Below are positions 22,740 to 32,824 of a stretch of DNA of 45,728 bases, in pieces. Positions within the stretch are counted from its first letter, which is position 1; every line of letters starts with the position of its first letter. The translations under genes and the position numbers were made by a program. The notes beneath the pieces were generated by a model. That model made no database searches and was not told where the DNA came from. It saw nothing but the letters and a program-made list of their open reading frames with translations. Source of the stretch: Chromatiales bacterium (GTDB lineage Bacteria; Pseudomonadota; Gammaproteobacteria; Steroidobacterales; GCA-2729495); the NCBI GenBank assembly GCA_020831895.1, contig JAFIFS010000035.1:1-45728 (forward strand), given 5' to 3'.

Positions 22740-23567
22740 TCAGTAACGCGCGTCGGGTGCCCAGGGTTGCAATGCCGGATAGGTCGCCGCCGGTACCACT
22801 GGCCTGACGGCGGCCTCCCGGTCGAGCGTCAGCTCATGCGTGCTCCAGTTGTTCTCCAGCAGGTCACCGAGTGTCCGTATGAAGCATACATTACCGTGCC
22901 GGCTGGCATAGGGGCCGTGCAGCACCTGCGGCGGACGCCAGAAGTAGCCCCCCGCATGCATGGGACCCAGCGGTGAGAGGAAGTCGCCGGAGATCAGGAA
23001 AGCCTCCTCGATGCAGTCGTGCCGCTCCTGTGGGCCCCGCAGGCCCGGCGGGCCGAGCTGCGAAGGGGTCAGCACCAGCATCGAGGTATCCAGCGAGTCC
23101 TCGTCGTGATGGAGTATCTTCCAGCGCATGCCGAGGTCGGCGTAAGCGGGGTCCATGCCTTCATGTCCCCAGGGGGTCTGGAACGTATCGATCAGCCGTG
23201 CGGCAAGCCCCGCGACAACATCAGCCTGGCGCGGCGTGGCATCCAGGAATCCCAGCAGCAGCGCGCCCTGGTCAGAGTGTGCTGAGGGACGTGCCGCACC
23301 GGCCGGAACGCGCGTATAGAAGTCGGGCCCCAGGCTGTGCTCCCCGAGCTGGAGTGACCCCTCGAGCACGAAGAGCTCCTCCGTCGCCGAGAGCGCGCCA
23401 GCTGGCTGCCGCCACCCTGGTCGCAGTCGCGCCAGATAGGAGCAGGCTCCGTTCTCCCTGTCCAGTGAAAGCAGCTTGATCTCGCTTCCGGGGCCCGGGT
23501 ATTGCCACGGGCAGGGTTGCCAGGGAATCTGCTGGGACTGGAGGAACTCGACGTGGTCGCGCGCCAT
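22740..23567 (-). CDS. Bicupin protein (DUF4437/ChrR-like)
   Basis: A 275-residue protein with two cupin halves. The first holds ATEELFVLEGSLQLGEH and PDFYTRVPAGAARPSAHS (~60-95); the second holds CIEEAFLISGDF and GGYFWRPPQVLHGPYAS (~190-225). Ligand positions (E/H) are partly kept, so a metal may be bound. It has no signal peptide. The function is unknown: possibilities are a sugar- or ring-modifying dioxygenase/isomerase or a sensor. It lies 58 bases from the AllA-like gene and 158 from the TonB receptor gene. Confidence 0.7.
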   Translation of the reverse strand: MARDHVEFLQSQQIPWQPCPWQYPGPGSEIKLLSLDRENGACSYLARLRPGWRQPAGALSATEELFVLEGSLQLGEHSLGPDFYTRVPAGAARPSAHSDQGALLLGFLDATPRQADVVAGLAARLIDTFQTPWGHEGMDPAYADLGMRWKILHHDEDSLDTSMLVLTPSQLGPPGLRGPQERHDCIEEAFLISGDFLSPLGPMHAGGYFWRPPQVLHGPYASRHGNVCFIRTLGDLLENNWSTHELTLDREAAVRPVVPAATYPALQPWAPDARY

Positions 23568-23725
23568 GGCTCGCGTCTCCCGGAATGCGCACAGGACGGA
23601 GCCTCATTCCAGCGTCATGCCGACAGTAGCGACAGCCGTAGTGTCCGCGGTTGCGCTAGGTATATTCCGCGGGGCCGCTCCTCAGGCAGCCCTGGCCCTG
23701 ACGAATTGCTGTTGCGCTCGCCTGC

Positions 23726-26116
23726 TCAGCGGATCCGGTAGGCGAAACGCAGTCCGAAGGTGCGCGGGTCCGGCAGGTAGGCGTAGTAGACCACCGGGAA
23801 CGCAAACGGGCTCGGGAAGGCAAGGCCTGTCTGCTGGTCTATGAACTCCTGGGCAAAGCGGATCGTCCGGTCGTCCGTCACATTGTTCACGTAGCCGATC
23901 AGCTCCCAGCGCTCGCCCTGCAGCCCCACCTGGAGGTTGGCCAGCCAGTAGCTGTCGAGCGTCACGAGATTGGCGACGTCAGTCTTGCGACGCCCCTCGT
24001 ACTGGCCCGTGACCTGCCCGAACCACTCTATGCCTGGCACCAGCGGCTGCTGGTACCGTGCGAGCAGCGAGACAGAGTTCCTCGGGATGCCCGGCATATC
24101 GTTGCCGGTGAAATCAGCCTCGGGGTTGCCGGCCTTGACTTTCTCGCTGCTGGCCAGGACTGTTGGATCTGGCTGGATGACCGACAGGTTGTAGTCGAGG
24201 AAGTCACCCTGTGTCCAGGCATGGCTGGCAGAGAGGGTCAGCTGCTCCATCGGCATCCAGACCAGCTCTATCTCGGTGCCCCGGATCCTGGACTTCGCGG
24301 CGTTCGTCGTGCCTGAGCGCGGAATGAATGTCGTGGGCGGAGCGCCCTCGAACTGGACGCGGATCTGCTGGTCGCGGTAATCGTTGTAGTACAAGGCCAC
24401 GTTGAACAGCAGCATTTCGTCGAGCCAGCTGGTCTTGGCCCCGACCTCGTAACTCCAGAGTTTCTCCCGGCCCACGCGGTTGAGTTCCGGCGCTGCCAGG
24501 TCGGTCGTGTTGTAGGTGGGCGGCTTGATGCCCTTGGCGACCGAGGTATAGAGCAGGATGTTCTCGGCAGGCGTGTAGTCGAGCGTGAACCGTGGCAGCA
24601 GGTTGGTGTCGCTGACGCTGTCCGACACATCCTCCAGCTGGAACGGGAACGGAGACAGCTGGCCGGTAAACGTGCGGGTGTCTGTCGCCACCTTGACGCG
24701 GTCATAGATGTAACGCGCTTCCGCGGTGAACTTCAGCGAGTCAAGCAGCTGGAACCCCAGGAGGCCAAAGCCCGACACGCTGGTCGTGTCGCGCTGTATG
24801 CGCTTGCCGAGCGGTGAGGTCTGCTCGAAGCTGCAGGGCACGCCCTGGGCGCACAGGGAGAAGTTCGGGTCCCGGTACCAGATCCGGCTCCGGTTGATGT
24901 CGGAGCCATCCTCGAAGTAGCCGTTGATGCCGGCGAGCCAGGTGATACTCGTGTCCGCATCGGGCGAGATCAGCACGAGCTCCTGCTGGTACTGGTTGAA
25001 CCGCCAGCGATAGTCGTTGGCTGTCGCTATGCCGGCGTTTGCGCCGCCCGCACCGGGTGTCGGGCCGTCGATGCCGAACTGCTGGGTCGTATCTATCCGC
25101 AGGCGCTGGTCGCTGTAGACATAGGATGTCAGCGAACGCAGCGTGGCGAAACCAAGGTTGCCTTCCACGATGATGTTGCTGCGGAAGGTGTTGTCCTCGG
25201 TGCCGGGGAAGTCACGCCCGGTGCTCGGGTCAGGTGACACATTGATGTCGCTCTCTCCTGCACGAATGACGCCGGTGACTGCGGCGAGCTGCACGCCGTC
25301 GATGGGTCCCAGGATCTCGTTGGCCTTCACGGCGGCAACGGCCTGCGGCGCATTGGCGGCGCTGGACCAGGTCGTGTTCAGGTAAGCGCTCCAGTCCTCC
25401 GCAGGAACCCAGAGCAGGCCCAGGCCGAATCCGTCGGTAGAGCCGCCGCCGAGCAGGGAGCCCGTATTCGGGTTCCGGTAGAAGCCGTTCTCCTCGAAGC
25501 GGGACCCCAGAAGCCGGAAAGCCAGCTGGTCGGCGAGCAGCGGGCCGCTGAGCACGCCGCGGACCTCACGCCTCCCGGCATCGCCCAGGTCGAGCAGGGC
25601 CTCGGCCTCCCAGTCCATCGACGGGCGCCGGGTGACAAAGTTGATGGCGCCGGCAAAGGCTGCGCGGCCATAAAGGGCGCTCTGCGGCCCGCGGACGACC
25701 TCGATGCGCTCGATGTCCAGCAGGCGCTGGTTCAGCAGCGCGGAACCGCCGGCGCTCTGGAACGCCTCTCCCGAGGCGTCGATGCCGTCTATCAGGATGG
25801 CGGCGCTGGGGCGGCCCGAGCGCGCGAACAGTCCCCGGATCGATACCCGGGTGTCGCTGGGCCAGAACCCGGTGTCGAACTGCAGGAACGGGGTCAGGGC
25901 GGCGATGTCATCCAGCGTCCGGATGGCCTCCTGGTCGATCCGCTGCTCGCTGAAGGCTGCGACCGCGACCGGAACCCGCTGCAGGCTCTCCTCCCGCTTG
26001 CGTGCCGTGATAACGATTTCCTCGATCTGCGCGACCCCGTCGGTGGATACTGCAAGACCTACAGCCACCATCAGGGCTGCACGGGTCCAGCTAAGCGTAG
26101 TCGTTCGCATGTTCAT
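23726..26116 (-). CDS. TonB-dependent outer-membrane receptor
   Basis: A 796-residue receptor: signal peptide, TonB-box-like EEIVITARKREESLQRVPVA, plug domain (VSIRGLFARSGRPSAAILID, then RIEVVRGPQSALYGRAAFAG, then INFVTRRP), and a beta-barrel ending in TFGLRFAYRIR with a terminal aromatic/charged pattern. The TARKREE/QRVPVAV start is typical of the large receptor family of Sphingomonads and marine Gammaproteobacteria that take up plant, aromatic or sterol-like compounds as well as siderophores; substrate cannot be read from sequence. It follows the CBS-domain gene by 27 bases and precedes the bicupin gene. Confidence 0.93.
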   Translation of the reverse strand: MNMRTTTLSWTRAALMVAVGLAVSTDGVAQIEEIVITARKREESLQRVPVAVAAFSEQRIDQEAIRTLDDIAALTPFLQFDTGFWPSDTRVSIRGLFARSGRPSAAILIDGIDASGEAFQSAGGSALLNQRLLDIERIEVVRGPQSALYGRAAFAGAINFVTRRPSMDWEAEALLDLGDAGRREVRGVLSGPLLADQLAFRLLGSRFEENGFYRNPNTGSLLGGGSTDGFGLGLLWVPAEDWSAYLNTTWSSAANAPQAVAAVKANEILGPIDGVQLAAVTGVIRAGESDINVSPDPSTGRDFPGTEDNTFRSNIIVEGNLGFATLRSLTSYVYSDQRLRIDTTQQFGIDGPTPGAGGANAGIATANDYRWRFNQYQQELVLISPDADTSITWLAGINGYFEDGSDINRSRIWYRDPNFSLCAQGVPCSFEQTSPLGKRIQRDTTSVSGFGLLGFQLLDSLKFTAEARYIYDRVKVATDTRTFTGQLSPFPFQLEDVSDSVSDTNLLPRFTLDYTPAENILLYTSVAKGIKPPTYNTTDLAAPELNRVGREKLWSYEVGAKTSWLDEMLLFNVALYYNDYRDQQIRVQFEGAPPTTFIPRSGTTNAAKSRIRGTEIELVWMPMEQLTLSASHAWTQGDFLDYNLSVIQPDPTVLASSEKVKAGNPEADFTGNDMPGIPRNSVSLLARYQQPLVPGIEWFGQVTGQYEGRRKTDVANLVTLDSYWLANLQVGLQGERWELIGYVNNVTDDRTIRFAQEFIDQQTGLAFPSPFAFPVVYYAYLPDPRTFGLRFAYRIR

Positions 26117-26143
26117 TCCCCACGGCAGAAGCGATGTCGCGAG

Positions 26144-26611
26144 TCAGAGCCGGATCTGGCGCCCGTACATGTACTCGACCATGTCGTTGAGCTTGCGCTG
26201 CTTGTCCCGCACGACGTGGTAGACGAGGTCACCGATCGACAGCAGGCCCAGCAGCCTGTTCTGATCAACCACGGGAAGATGGCGAATCCGCAGGTCCGTG
26301 CACTGCGCCAGTGCCTCCTGGACCGTCAGTTCAGGATGGGCCAGGTGCGGGTTCGGATTCATGACGTCCCTGACCGCCATCGCTGCCAGTTCCATCCCCT
26401 GTTTCGCGACACCATGCAGCACATCCCTCTCGGTCAGGATGCCGGCCACACAGCCGCCGTCTGTGACCAGCACACAGCCGACGTTGGCGTCACTCATCTT
26501 GCGCACCGCCTCCATGACCGTGGTTTCCGGCGCTACTGTCTGCAGGATGCTGCGCCGGCCATCCGCGACCCCGCCCTTGTTGCGCAACACTACTCCGATC
26601 AGCGTGTCCAT
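26144..26611 (-). CDS. Tandem CBS-domain protein
   Basis: A 155-residue protein made of two CBS domains: ILQTVAPETTVMEAVRKM with GCVLVTDGGCVAGILTERDV, then VRDVMNPNPHLAHPELTV with RHLPVVDQNRLLGLLSIGDL. CBS pairs bind adenosine nucleotides (AMP, ATP or SAM) and act as energy sensors. I chose ATG 26611 because homologues begin near the first CBS domain; the frame extends to 26743 without homology. First gene of the possible CBS-TonB receptor-bicupin-AllA-like transcription unit. Confidence 0.88.
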   Translation of the reverse strand: MDTLIGVVLRNKGGVADGRRSILQTVAPETTVMEAVRKMSDANVGCVLVTDGGCVAGILTERDVLHGVAKQGMELAAMAVRDVMNPNPHLAHPELTVQEALAQCTDLRIRHLPVVDQNRLLGLLSIGDLVYHVVRDKQRKLNDMVEYMYGRQIRL

Positions 26612-26784
26612 GCTCTCGAGCTCCTTGGCTGGCTGGGGTGATGGCGGTGATGCCCAGAGTGCGACAGCGCCTGGATGGATGGATGATAGAGTAGCCGGCA
26701 GCGAGGTAAAAGGGTGGTTTATAGAGGCTGGGTCATGGAGCATCTGGTGCGGATGACGGGCAGGACGGCGAGCAGTTGAAAGCG

Positions 26785-26813
26785 TTGGTTGCAGGCAGTC
26801 TTTGGGTCATACT
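26785..26813 (+). promoter_or_regulatory. Possible sigma-70 promoter of the nqr operon
   Basis: TTGGTT and CATACT separated by 17 bases, 76 bases before the nqrA start, in a 278-base gap between divergent genes. Both boxes match consensus only partly, so this is tentative. Confidence 0.3.
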
Positions 26814-26889
26814 GTGAGAGTTTGTGCGCAGTTCAGCTGGGGGGTCTGCCGCCGGGATTGCGCAGTTCGGTATGCGCTGAGCCAGTGAG

Positions 26890-28233
26890 ATGATCAGAGT
26901 AAGGCGAGGGCTTGACCTTCCCATTGCAGGTGAACCCAGGCAGGAGGTAGAGCGGGCGCAGAGCGTCAGGTCTGTCGCCGTGCTGGGTCCCGACTACCCC
27001 GGCCTCAAGCCGCGCATGCTGGTGGAGGAGGGCGACCAGGTCCGGCGTGGCCAGGCCCTCTTCGAGGACCGCCAGTTCGAGGGGGTCTGCTTCACCGCCC
27101 CCGCCAGTGGACGGGTCAGGGCCATCAACCGCGGCCAGCGGCGGGTGCTGCTGTCGGTCGTGGTAGATGTTTCGGGGGGCGAGGACGAAACCTTCGAAAT
27201 CCACGATCCGGGGGGGCTGTCGGGCCTTGCCCGGGAGCGCGTCCAGGCGCAGCTGCTCGAATCCGGTGAGTGGACTGCGATACGCACCCGTCCGTTCGGC
27301 AAGGTGCCGGCGCCGGGTTCCACGCCGGGCGCGATCTTCGTGCCGGTCATGGACACCAACCCGCTCGCACCGGACCCCGCCGTGGTCATCGGGGAGCAGC
27401 TGCCGGCCTTCCGCGACGGACTGGCCATTCTCAGCCGCCTCACCGACGGGGCCGTCTGGGTCTGCCGGCCACCGGAGTCGATCCTTCCGTCTTTCGCCGG
27501 GGGACAGGTTCGCGAGGAGATGTTCGCGGGTCCGCACCCGGCAGGTAATCCGGGAACGCACATCCATTTCCTGTATCCGGTCGACAGAAAGCGCGTGGCC
27601 TGGGTCGTGGGCTATCAGGACGTCATCGCGATCGGCCGGCTTTTTGTCAGCGGACGGCGGTACACGGACCGGGTCGTGGCTCTCGCAGGCCCCCAGGTCG
27701 GCAACCCCCGCCTGTTGAGAACCCGGCTGGGTGCCTCGCTGGATGACCTGGTGGCGGGTGAGGTCGGGCCCGGGGAAAATCGGGTGATCTCGGGGTCTGT
27801 CCTGCATGGCCATCGCGCCGAGGGGCCCATGGCCTATCTAGGCCGCTTTTCAAACCAGGTCACCGTGCTGCGCGAGGGCCGTGAACGGCAGCTGCTCGGC
27901 TACCTTTCGCCAGGCCTCGATCGGCACTCGGCGATGAACATCTACCTGTCCCGGCTGATGCCATGGAAGCGGTTTTCATTCACGACGAACACCAACGGCA
28001 GTGAGCGGGCCATGGTTCCGCTCGGCCAGTACGAGCAGGTGATGCCGCTGGATCTCCTGCCGACCCAGCTGTTGCGCGCGCTCCTGGTTGGCGATATCGA
28101 GACGGCGGAGAGCCTGGGTGCGCTGGAACTGATCGAGGAAGACCTGGCGTTATGCACATACGTCTGTGCCGGCAAGTACGAGTACGGCCCGGTATTGCGC
28201 GACAACCTGAAGCGCCTCGAGGAGGAAGGCTGA
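26890..28233 (+). CDS. nqrA: Na+-translocating NADH:quinone reductase subunit A
   Basis: A 447-residue peripheral subunit with the typical NqrA start RVRRGLDLPIAGEP. It carries no flavin and is involved in quinone binding and assembly of the complex on the cytoplasmic face. Conserved stretches include VLGPDYPGLKPRMLVEEGD and the AMNIYLSRLMPWKRFSFTTN region. It begins the complete operon; nqrB follows after one base. Confidence 0.95.
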   Translation: MIRVRRGLDLPIAGEPRQEVERAQSVRSVAVLGPDYPGLKPRMLVEEGDQVRRGQALFEDRQFEGVCFTAPASGRVRAINRGQRRVLLSVVVDVSGGEDETFEIHDPGGLSGLARERVQAQLLESGEWTAIRTRPFGKVPAPGSTPGAIFVPVMDTNPLAPDPAVVIGEQLPAFRDGLAILSRLTDGAVWVCRPPESILPSFAGGQVREEMFAGPHPAGNPGTHIHFLYPVDRKRVAWVVGYQDVIAIGRLFVSGRRYTDRVVALAGPQVGNPRLLRTRLGASLDDLVAGEVGPGENRVISGSVLHGHRAEGPMAYLGRFSNQVTVLREGRERQLLGYLSPGLDRHSAMNIYLSRLMPWKRFSFTTNTNGSERAMVPLGQYEQVMPLDLLPTQLLRALLVGDIETAESLGALELIEEDLALCTYVCAGKYEYGPVLRDNLKRLEEEG

Positions 28234-28234
28234 A

Positions 28235-29482
28235 GTGGGACTGCGTCGATTCATAGATGACCGGATCGCGCCGCACTTCCACAAGGGTGGGCGCCTGGAG
28301 CGGTATTACGTCTTTTACGAGATGTTCGATACCATGCTGTATAGCCCGTCGCAGACAACACGGGCTGGTCCGCATGCGCGCGACGGGATAGACCTGAAAA
28401 GGGTCATGATGACGGTCTGGCTGGCGGCGCTGCCGGCGCTCCTGTTCGGCATGCACAACGTCGGCTACCAGGCCAACCTGCAGATCTCCGATTTTGGTTA
28501 CGACCCGATTCCCGGCTGGCGTACGGAGCTGGTCCTTGCGCTGACCGGCTTCGACCCATCCAGTCTGCTTGCGAACCTTCTGCACGGCGCCGTCTTTTAC
28601 GTGCCGATCTTCGTCGTGACCTACCTGTCCGGTTTCCTGTGGGAGGGGCTGTTTGCCTGGCTACGCGGTCACGAGGTCAACGAAGGGTTCTTCGTAACCG
28701 GGATTCTCTTCACGCTGATTCTGCCGCCGACGATCCCGCTCTGGCAGGTCTTCCTCGGCATCAGCTTCGGGGTCGTGATCGGCAAGGAGGTGTTCGGAGG
28801 GACAGGCAAGAACTTTCTGAACCCAGCTCTGGTCGGACGCGCTTTCCTGTTTTTCGCCTATCCGGCCGACATGACCGGGGACCGCGTGTGGACCGCGGTG
28901 GATGGCTTCAGCGGAGCCACGCCGCTGGCGATGGGCGCGGCGGGTGAGCTGGACTTCAGCGCTGGCCTGACCGGTGTCGCGGGTACTTCTGCCGGCGTGG
29001 ACCTGACCTGGATGAACACCGCCTTTGGCGGCATGCAGGGCTCGATCGGAGAAACATCGACCCTGATCATCGCGCTTGGGGCCATCGTGCTTCTGCTGAC
29101 GAAGATTGCGTCCTGGCGCATCATGCTCAGCATGCTGCTGGGCATGATTGGCATGGTCCTGGTGTTCAACTGGGTTGGCAGCGACACCAATCCTATGTTC
29201 GCCATGCCGTGGTACTGGCACCTGACCCTCGGCGGGTTTGCCTTTGGCATGGTGTTCATGGCCACTGACCCCGTCTCCGCTTCGATGACGAATGCGGGCA
29301 AGTGGGTTTACGGAGCCTTGATCGGAGTGATGGTGGTGCTGATCCGGGTGATCAATCCGGCCTTCGCCGAGGGGGTGATGCTGGCTATCCTGTTCGGCAA
29401 TCTCTGCGCTCCGCTGATCGATCATTTCGTGGTGCAGGCCAACGTACGTCGGCGCCTGCGCCGCAGAGGTGCAGAAGCATGA
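28235..29482 (+). CDS. nqrB: Na+-translocating NADH:quinone reductase subunit B
   Basis: A 415-residue integral subunit with ten or so hydrophobic helices. It carries FMN bound by a phosphoester to Thr in the DGFSGAT motif (Thr229), the target of ApbE, plus riboflavin in the holoenzyme. Conserved segments are TMLYSPSQTTRAGPHARDG and FVTGILFTLILPPTIPLWQV. GTG start one base after the nqrA stop. The end overlaps nqrC by ATGA. Confidence 0.95.
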   Translation: MGLRRFIDDRIAPHFHKGGRLERYYVFYEMFDTMLYSPSQTTRAGPHARDGIDLKRVMMTVWLAALPALLFGMHNVGYQANLQISDFGYDPIPGWRTELVLALTGFDPSSLLANLLHGAVFYVPIFVVTYLSGFLWEGLFAWLRGHEVNEGFFVTGILFTLILPPTIPLWQVFLGISFGVVIGKEVFGGTGKNFLNPALVGRAFLFFAYPADMTGDRVWTAVDGFSGATPLAMGAAGELDFSAGLTGVAGTSAGVDLTWMNTAFGGMQGSIGETSTLIIALGAIVLLLTKIASWRIMLSMLLGMIGMVLVFNWVGSDTNPMFAMPWYWHLTLGGFAFGMVFMATDPVSASMTNAGKWVYGALIGVMVVLIRVINPAFAEGVMLAILFGNLCAPLIDHFVVQANVRRRLRRRGAEA

Positions 29483-30264
29483 AGGATCGGGAATCTGTCG
29501 CCAATACGATCCGGGTCTCGTTCCTGGTGTGCCTGGTGTGTGCCGTGGTGGTGTCGACTGCTGCTGTCAGCCTGCGTGATCTCCAGCAGCAGAACCGGCT
29601 GGAGTTCCGGCAGGTCAACATCCTGCGGGTGGCCGGGGTATATGAGCCTGGCATGGACCTCGGGGCGGCCTTCGGGCGTATCGAGCGCCGCTTCGTTGCC
29701 TTTGACACGGGCGAGTATGTCGACATGCCGGCTGACTTCGATCCGTTGCGCGCCTCCCGCGACCCGGAGCTTGGGCGCCCGCTTGAGAGCGATCCGGCGG
29801 GTATCCGCAGGACCGCCCGGGTCGGGGAGGTTTTCCTGCTGCGCAATGACGATGACCAGGTCATGCGTATCATCCTGCCGGTGCATGGGGCCGGGCTCTG
29901 GTCCACGATGTTTGGCTTCCTGGCCCTGGAGCCGGATGCGAACACCATTGCCGGGATCGGCTTCTATTCGCATGGCGAAACACCCGGGCTGGGTGGAGAG
30001 ATCGAGAATCCGCGCTGGCAGCGCTTGTGGGAAGGCAGGCGGCTGCTGGACGATGACGGCAATGTGGCGATCCGTGTTGTCAGGGGCGCGGTACCCGAAG
30101 GTGCTTCGAACGAGGAGCACCTGGTGGACGGATTGACTGGCGCCACCATCACCAGCGAGGGTGTCAACCAGCTGGTGCGATTCTGGGTCGGGGACCAGGC
30201 GTTCGGACCCTACCTTGACCGGGTGCGCGAAGAGTATCGGGGTGAACAGAGGGCTGGTATCTAG
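29479..30264 (+). CDS. nqrC: Na+-translocating NADH:quinone reductase subunit C
   Basis: A 261-residue subunit with one N-terminal helix (12-33) and a periplasmic FMN domain. The flavinylation motif is [14 protein letters not shown] on Thr223, matching the Dxx(S/T)GAT signature. [18 protein letters not shown] and [14 protein letters not shown] are the usual landmarks. I chose ATG 29479 (ATGA overlap with nqrB); the frame extends further upstream only as a shadow of nqrB. Confidence 0.95.
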   Translation: MKDRESVANTIRVSFLVCLVCAVVVSTAAVSLRDLQQQNRLEFRQVNILRVAGVYEPGMDLGAAFGRIERRFVAFDTGEYVDMPADFDPLRASRDPELGRPLESDPAGIRRTARVGEVFLLRNDDDQVMRIILPVHGAGLWSTMFGFLALEPDANTIAGIGFYSHGETPGLGGEIENPRWQRLWEGRRLLDDDGNVAIRVVRGAVPEGASNEEHLVDGLTGATITSEGVNQLVRFWVGDQAFGPYLDRVREEYRGEQRAGI

Positions 30265-30296
30265 CGCGGCGCAAGGCTGCCGGCAGGAGGAGTGAC

Positions 30297-30965
30297 ATGG
30301 CCGAACCCAGACTGAAGGACGTGCTTTTTCAGCCGCTCTTCAACAACAATCCGATCGCTCTGCAGATACTGGGTATTTGCTCGGCGCTTGCCATTACCAC
30401 GACAGTCGAGAACACCGTCGTCATGTGCCTGGCGGTGATCTTCGTCCTGACATTCTCCAATTTCTTTATCAGCCTGATCCGGTCCCAGATCCCGACCAAC
30501 ATCAGGATCATAGTCCAGATGACCGTGATCACGTCGCTGGTCATCGTCGTCGACCAGTTCCTGCAGGCCTATGCCTACGAAAGCAGCCGGCAGCTTTCGG
30601 TGTTCGTTGGCCTGATCATCACCAATTGCATCATCCTCGGTCGCGCCGAGGCTTTTGCCATGAGCAATTCGCCCGTGGCCTCGGCGGTGGACGGCTTTGG
30701 TAATGCCCTGGGCTATTCGATCGTGCTGCTGTTCGTCGGTGTGGCGAGGGAGCTGTTTGGATCAGGGACACTGGCCGGAATCACGATTCTTCAGCCTGTT
30801 GCGGAGGGTGGCTGGTATGAGCCAAACGGAATGATGCTGCTCCCTCCAAGCGCATTTATCCTGATCGGTGGCTTCATCTGGATGCTGCGCGTCTGGAAGC
30901 CGTCCCAGGTCGAGGAAACGCCATTCCGTATAGCGCCCAATTCCCGGACGGCTGAAGCGTACTGA
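30297..30965 (+). CDS. nqrD: Na+-translocating NADH:quinone reductase subunit D
   Basis: A 222-residue membrane subunit of the NqrDE/RnfAE family with six helices. Cys28 (GICSAL) and Cys111 ([13 protein letters not shown]) are the conserved pair which, with two Cys of NqrE, hold the membrane-embedded iron-sulfur cluster. AGGAGG (30286-30291) lies five bases upstream of the ATG. Confidence 0.95.
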   Translation: MAEPRLKDVLFQPLFNNNPIALQILGICSALAITTTVENTVVMCLAVIFVLTFSNFFISLIRSQIPTNIRIIVQMTVITSLVIVVDQFLQAYAYESSRQLSVFVGLIITNCIILGRAEAFAMSNSPVASAVDGFGNALGYSIVLLFVGVARELFGSGTLAGITILQPVAEGGWYEPNGMMLLPPSAFILIGGFIWMLRVWKPSQVEETPFRIAPNSRTAEAY

Positions 30966-30967
30966 CC

Positions 30968-31588
30968 ATGTTCGAAGAGTATCTCAGTCTTTTCATCCGA
31001 GCCGTATTCGTCGAGAACATGGCCTTGGCCTTCTTCCTTGGCATGTGCACATTCCTCGCGATTTCCAAGAAGGTCCAGACCTCGCTCGGGCTCGGTATCG
31101 CCGTGATCGTGGTTCTGACCATCACGGTTCCGGTCAACAACCTGATTCTCTTCAACCTGCTGGACGAGGGTGCGCTGGCCTGGACGGGCATTCCGGCGCT
31201 GGAGTCGATAGACCTGCGCTTCCTCGGCCTGCTGTGCTACATCGGTGTCATAGCGGCCATCGTGCAGATTCTCGAGATGACGCTGGACCGGTACGTGCCG
31301 GCGCTATACAACGCCCTGGGAATTTTTCTTCCGTTGATCACGGTCAACTGCGCAATCCTCGGGGCAAGCCTGTTCATGGTGGAACGGCAGTATGACTTCG
31401 GCGAAAGCGTGATCTTTGGCTTCGGGGCCGGTGTCGGCTGGGCCCTTGCCATCGTGCTGCTTGCCGGAATCCGTGAAAAGCTCAAGTACAGCGATATCCC
31501 GGCGCCGCTTCAGGGCCTCGGCATCACTTTCATCATCGTTGGCCTGATGTCGCTGGGTTTCATGTCGTTTGCAGGGGTTCAGCTCTAG
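30968..31588 (+). CDS. nqrE: Na+-translocating NADH:quinone reductase subunit E
   Basis: A 206-residue membrane subunit homologous to NqrD but in inverted topology. The cluster cysteines are Cys27 ([12 protein letters not shown]) and Cys128 ([12 protein letters not shown]). It starts two bases after nqrD. Typical start [20 protein letters not shown]. Confidence 0.95.
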   Translation: MFEEYLSLFIRAVFVENMALAFFLGMCTFLAISKKVQTSLGLGIAVIVVLTITVPVNNLILFNLLDEGALAWTGIPALESIDLRFLGLLCYIGVIAAIVQILEMTLDRYVPALYNALGIFLPLITVNCAILGASLFMVERQYDFGESVIFGFGAGVGWALAIVLLAGIREKLKYSDIPAPLQGLGITFIIVGLMSLGFMSFAGVQL

Positions 31589-31600
31589 GCGTTTCCTACG

Positions 31601-32824
31601 ATGCTCTTTGAAATTCTGTTTGGAGTGGCGACCTTTACGGGCGTGGTGCTGGCCCTGGTACTGGTGATCATCGCTGCCCGCTCAAGGTTGGTGACAACCG
31701 GCGACATCCGGATCGAGATCAATGACGATGCGGACAAGACCCTGGTCACCAGCGGCGGCGGCAAGCTGCTGGGTACGCTGGCGTCGAGCGGCATCTTTCT
31801 CTCCTCTGCCTGTGGCGGTGGTGGAACCTGCGGGCAGTGCCGGTGCCGGGTAGTCGAGGGCGGTGGCGATATCCTGCCCACAGAGGAGGAGCACTTCACG
31901 CGCAGCGAGATTCGCGAGGGCTACCGTTTGTCCTGCCAGGTAGCCGTCAAGCACGACATGAAAATCAAGGTCCCGCCGGAATGTTTCGACATCCAGAAGT
32001 GGGAGTGCGAGGTCACCTCCAACGAGAACGTGGCGACCTTTATCAAGGAGCTGGTGCTCAAGCTGCCTGAAGGCGAGAAGGTTGGCTTCCGCGCCGGTGG
32101 CTTCATGCAGTTCGAGGTGCCTCCTTTCCATGCCCGGTTCCGGGATTTCGAAGTGGCCGATGAGTATCGGGCCGACTGGGAGACCCTTGGGCTCCTGGAT
32201 CTGGAGTCAAGCAGCAGCGAAGAGCTGGTCCGCGCGTACTCGATGGCCAATTATCCGGAAGAACGTGGGCTGCTCAAATTCAATATCCGTATCGCGACTC
32301 CGCCGCCTGGCAGCGGTCTGCCGCCCGGGCTCGCATCCTCGTATCTCTTCGGGCTCAAGCCGGGCGACAAGTGCACGGTTTTCGGTCCGTTCGGCGAGTT
32401 CTTTGCCAAGGACACCGATGCCGAGATGATTTTCATCGGCGGAGGCGCCGGCATGGCCCCGATGCGTTCTCACATCTTTGATCAGCTCCTGCGGCTGAAA
32501 TCCGGCCGCAAGATCACTTTCTGGTATGGAGCACGTTCCTATCGCGAGGCCTTTTACATCGAGGAGTTCGACAGGCTTGCGGAGGAGAACGAGAACTTCA
32601 GCTGGCATCTGGCGCTGTCCGATCCGCTGCCCGAGGACAACTGGAAGGGGGCGACCGGGTTCATTCACCAGGTGCTGTACGAGCAGTACCTGAAGAATCA
32701 CCCTGCCCCGGAGGACTGTGAGTACTACATCTGTGGCCCGCCCATGATGCTTTCTGCATGCCGGGACATGTTCTGGAACCTGGGGGTCGAGTCAGAGAAC
32801 GTGCTGTACGACGACTTCGGATGA
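31601..32824 (+). CDS. nqrF: Na+-translocating NADH:quinone reductase subunit F
   Basis: A 407-residue electron-entry subunit: N-terminal helix (5-26), a 2Fe-2S ferredoxin domain with Cys71, Cys77, Cys80 ([13 protein letters not shown]) and Cys112 (LSCQV), then an FAD domain ([11 protein letters not shown]) and an NADH domain ([17 protein letters not shown], ending YYICGPPMM...NVLYDDFG). It oxidises NADH at the cytoplasmic face and passes electrons into the pump. The end overlaps apbE by ATGA. Confidence 0.96.
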   Translation: MLFEILFGVATFTGVVLALVLVIIAARSRLVTTGDIRIEINDDADKTLVTSGGGKLLGTLASSGIFLSSACGGGGTCGQCRCRVVEGGGDILPTEEEHFTRSEIREGYRLSCQVAVKHDMKIKVPPECFDIQKWECEVTSNENVATFIKELVLKLPEGEKVGFRAGGFMQFEVPPFHARFRDFEVADEYRADWETLGLLDLESSSSEELVRAYSMANYPEERGLLKFNIRIATPPPGSGLPPGLASSYLFGLKPGDKCTVFGPFGEFFAKDTDAEMIFIGGGAGMAPMRSHIFDQLLRLKSGRKITFWYGARSYREAFYIEEFDRLAEENENFSWHLALSDPLPEDNWKGATGFIHQVLYEQYLKNHPAPEDCEYYICGPPMMLSACRDMFWNLGVESENVLYDDFG

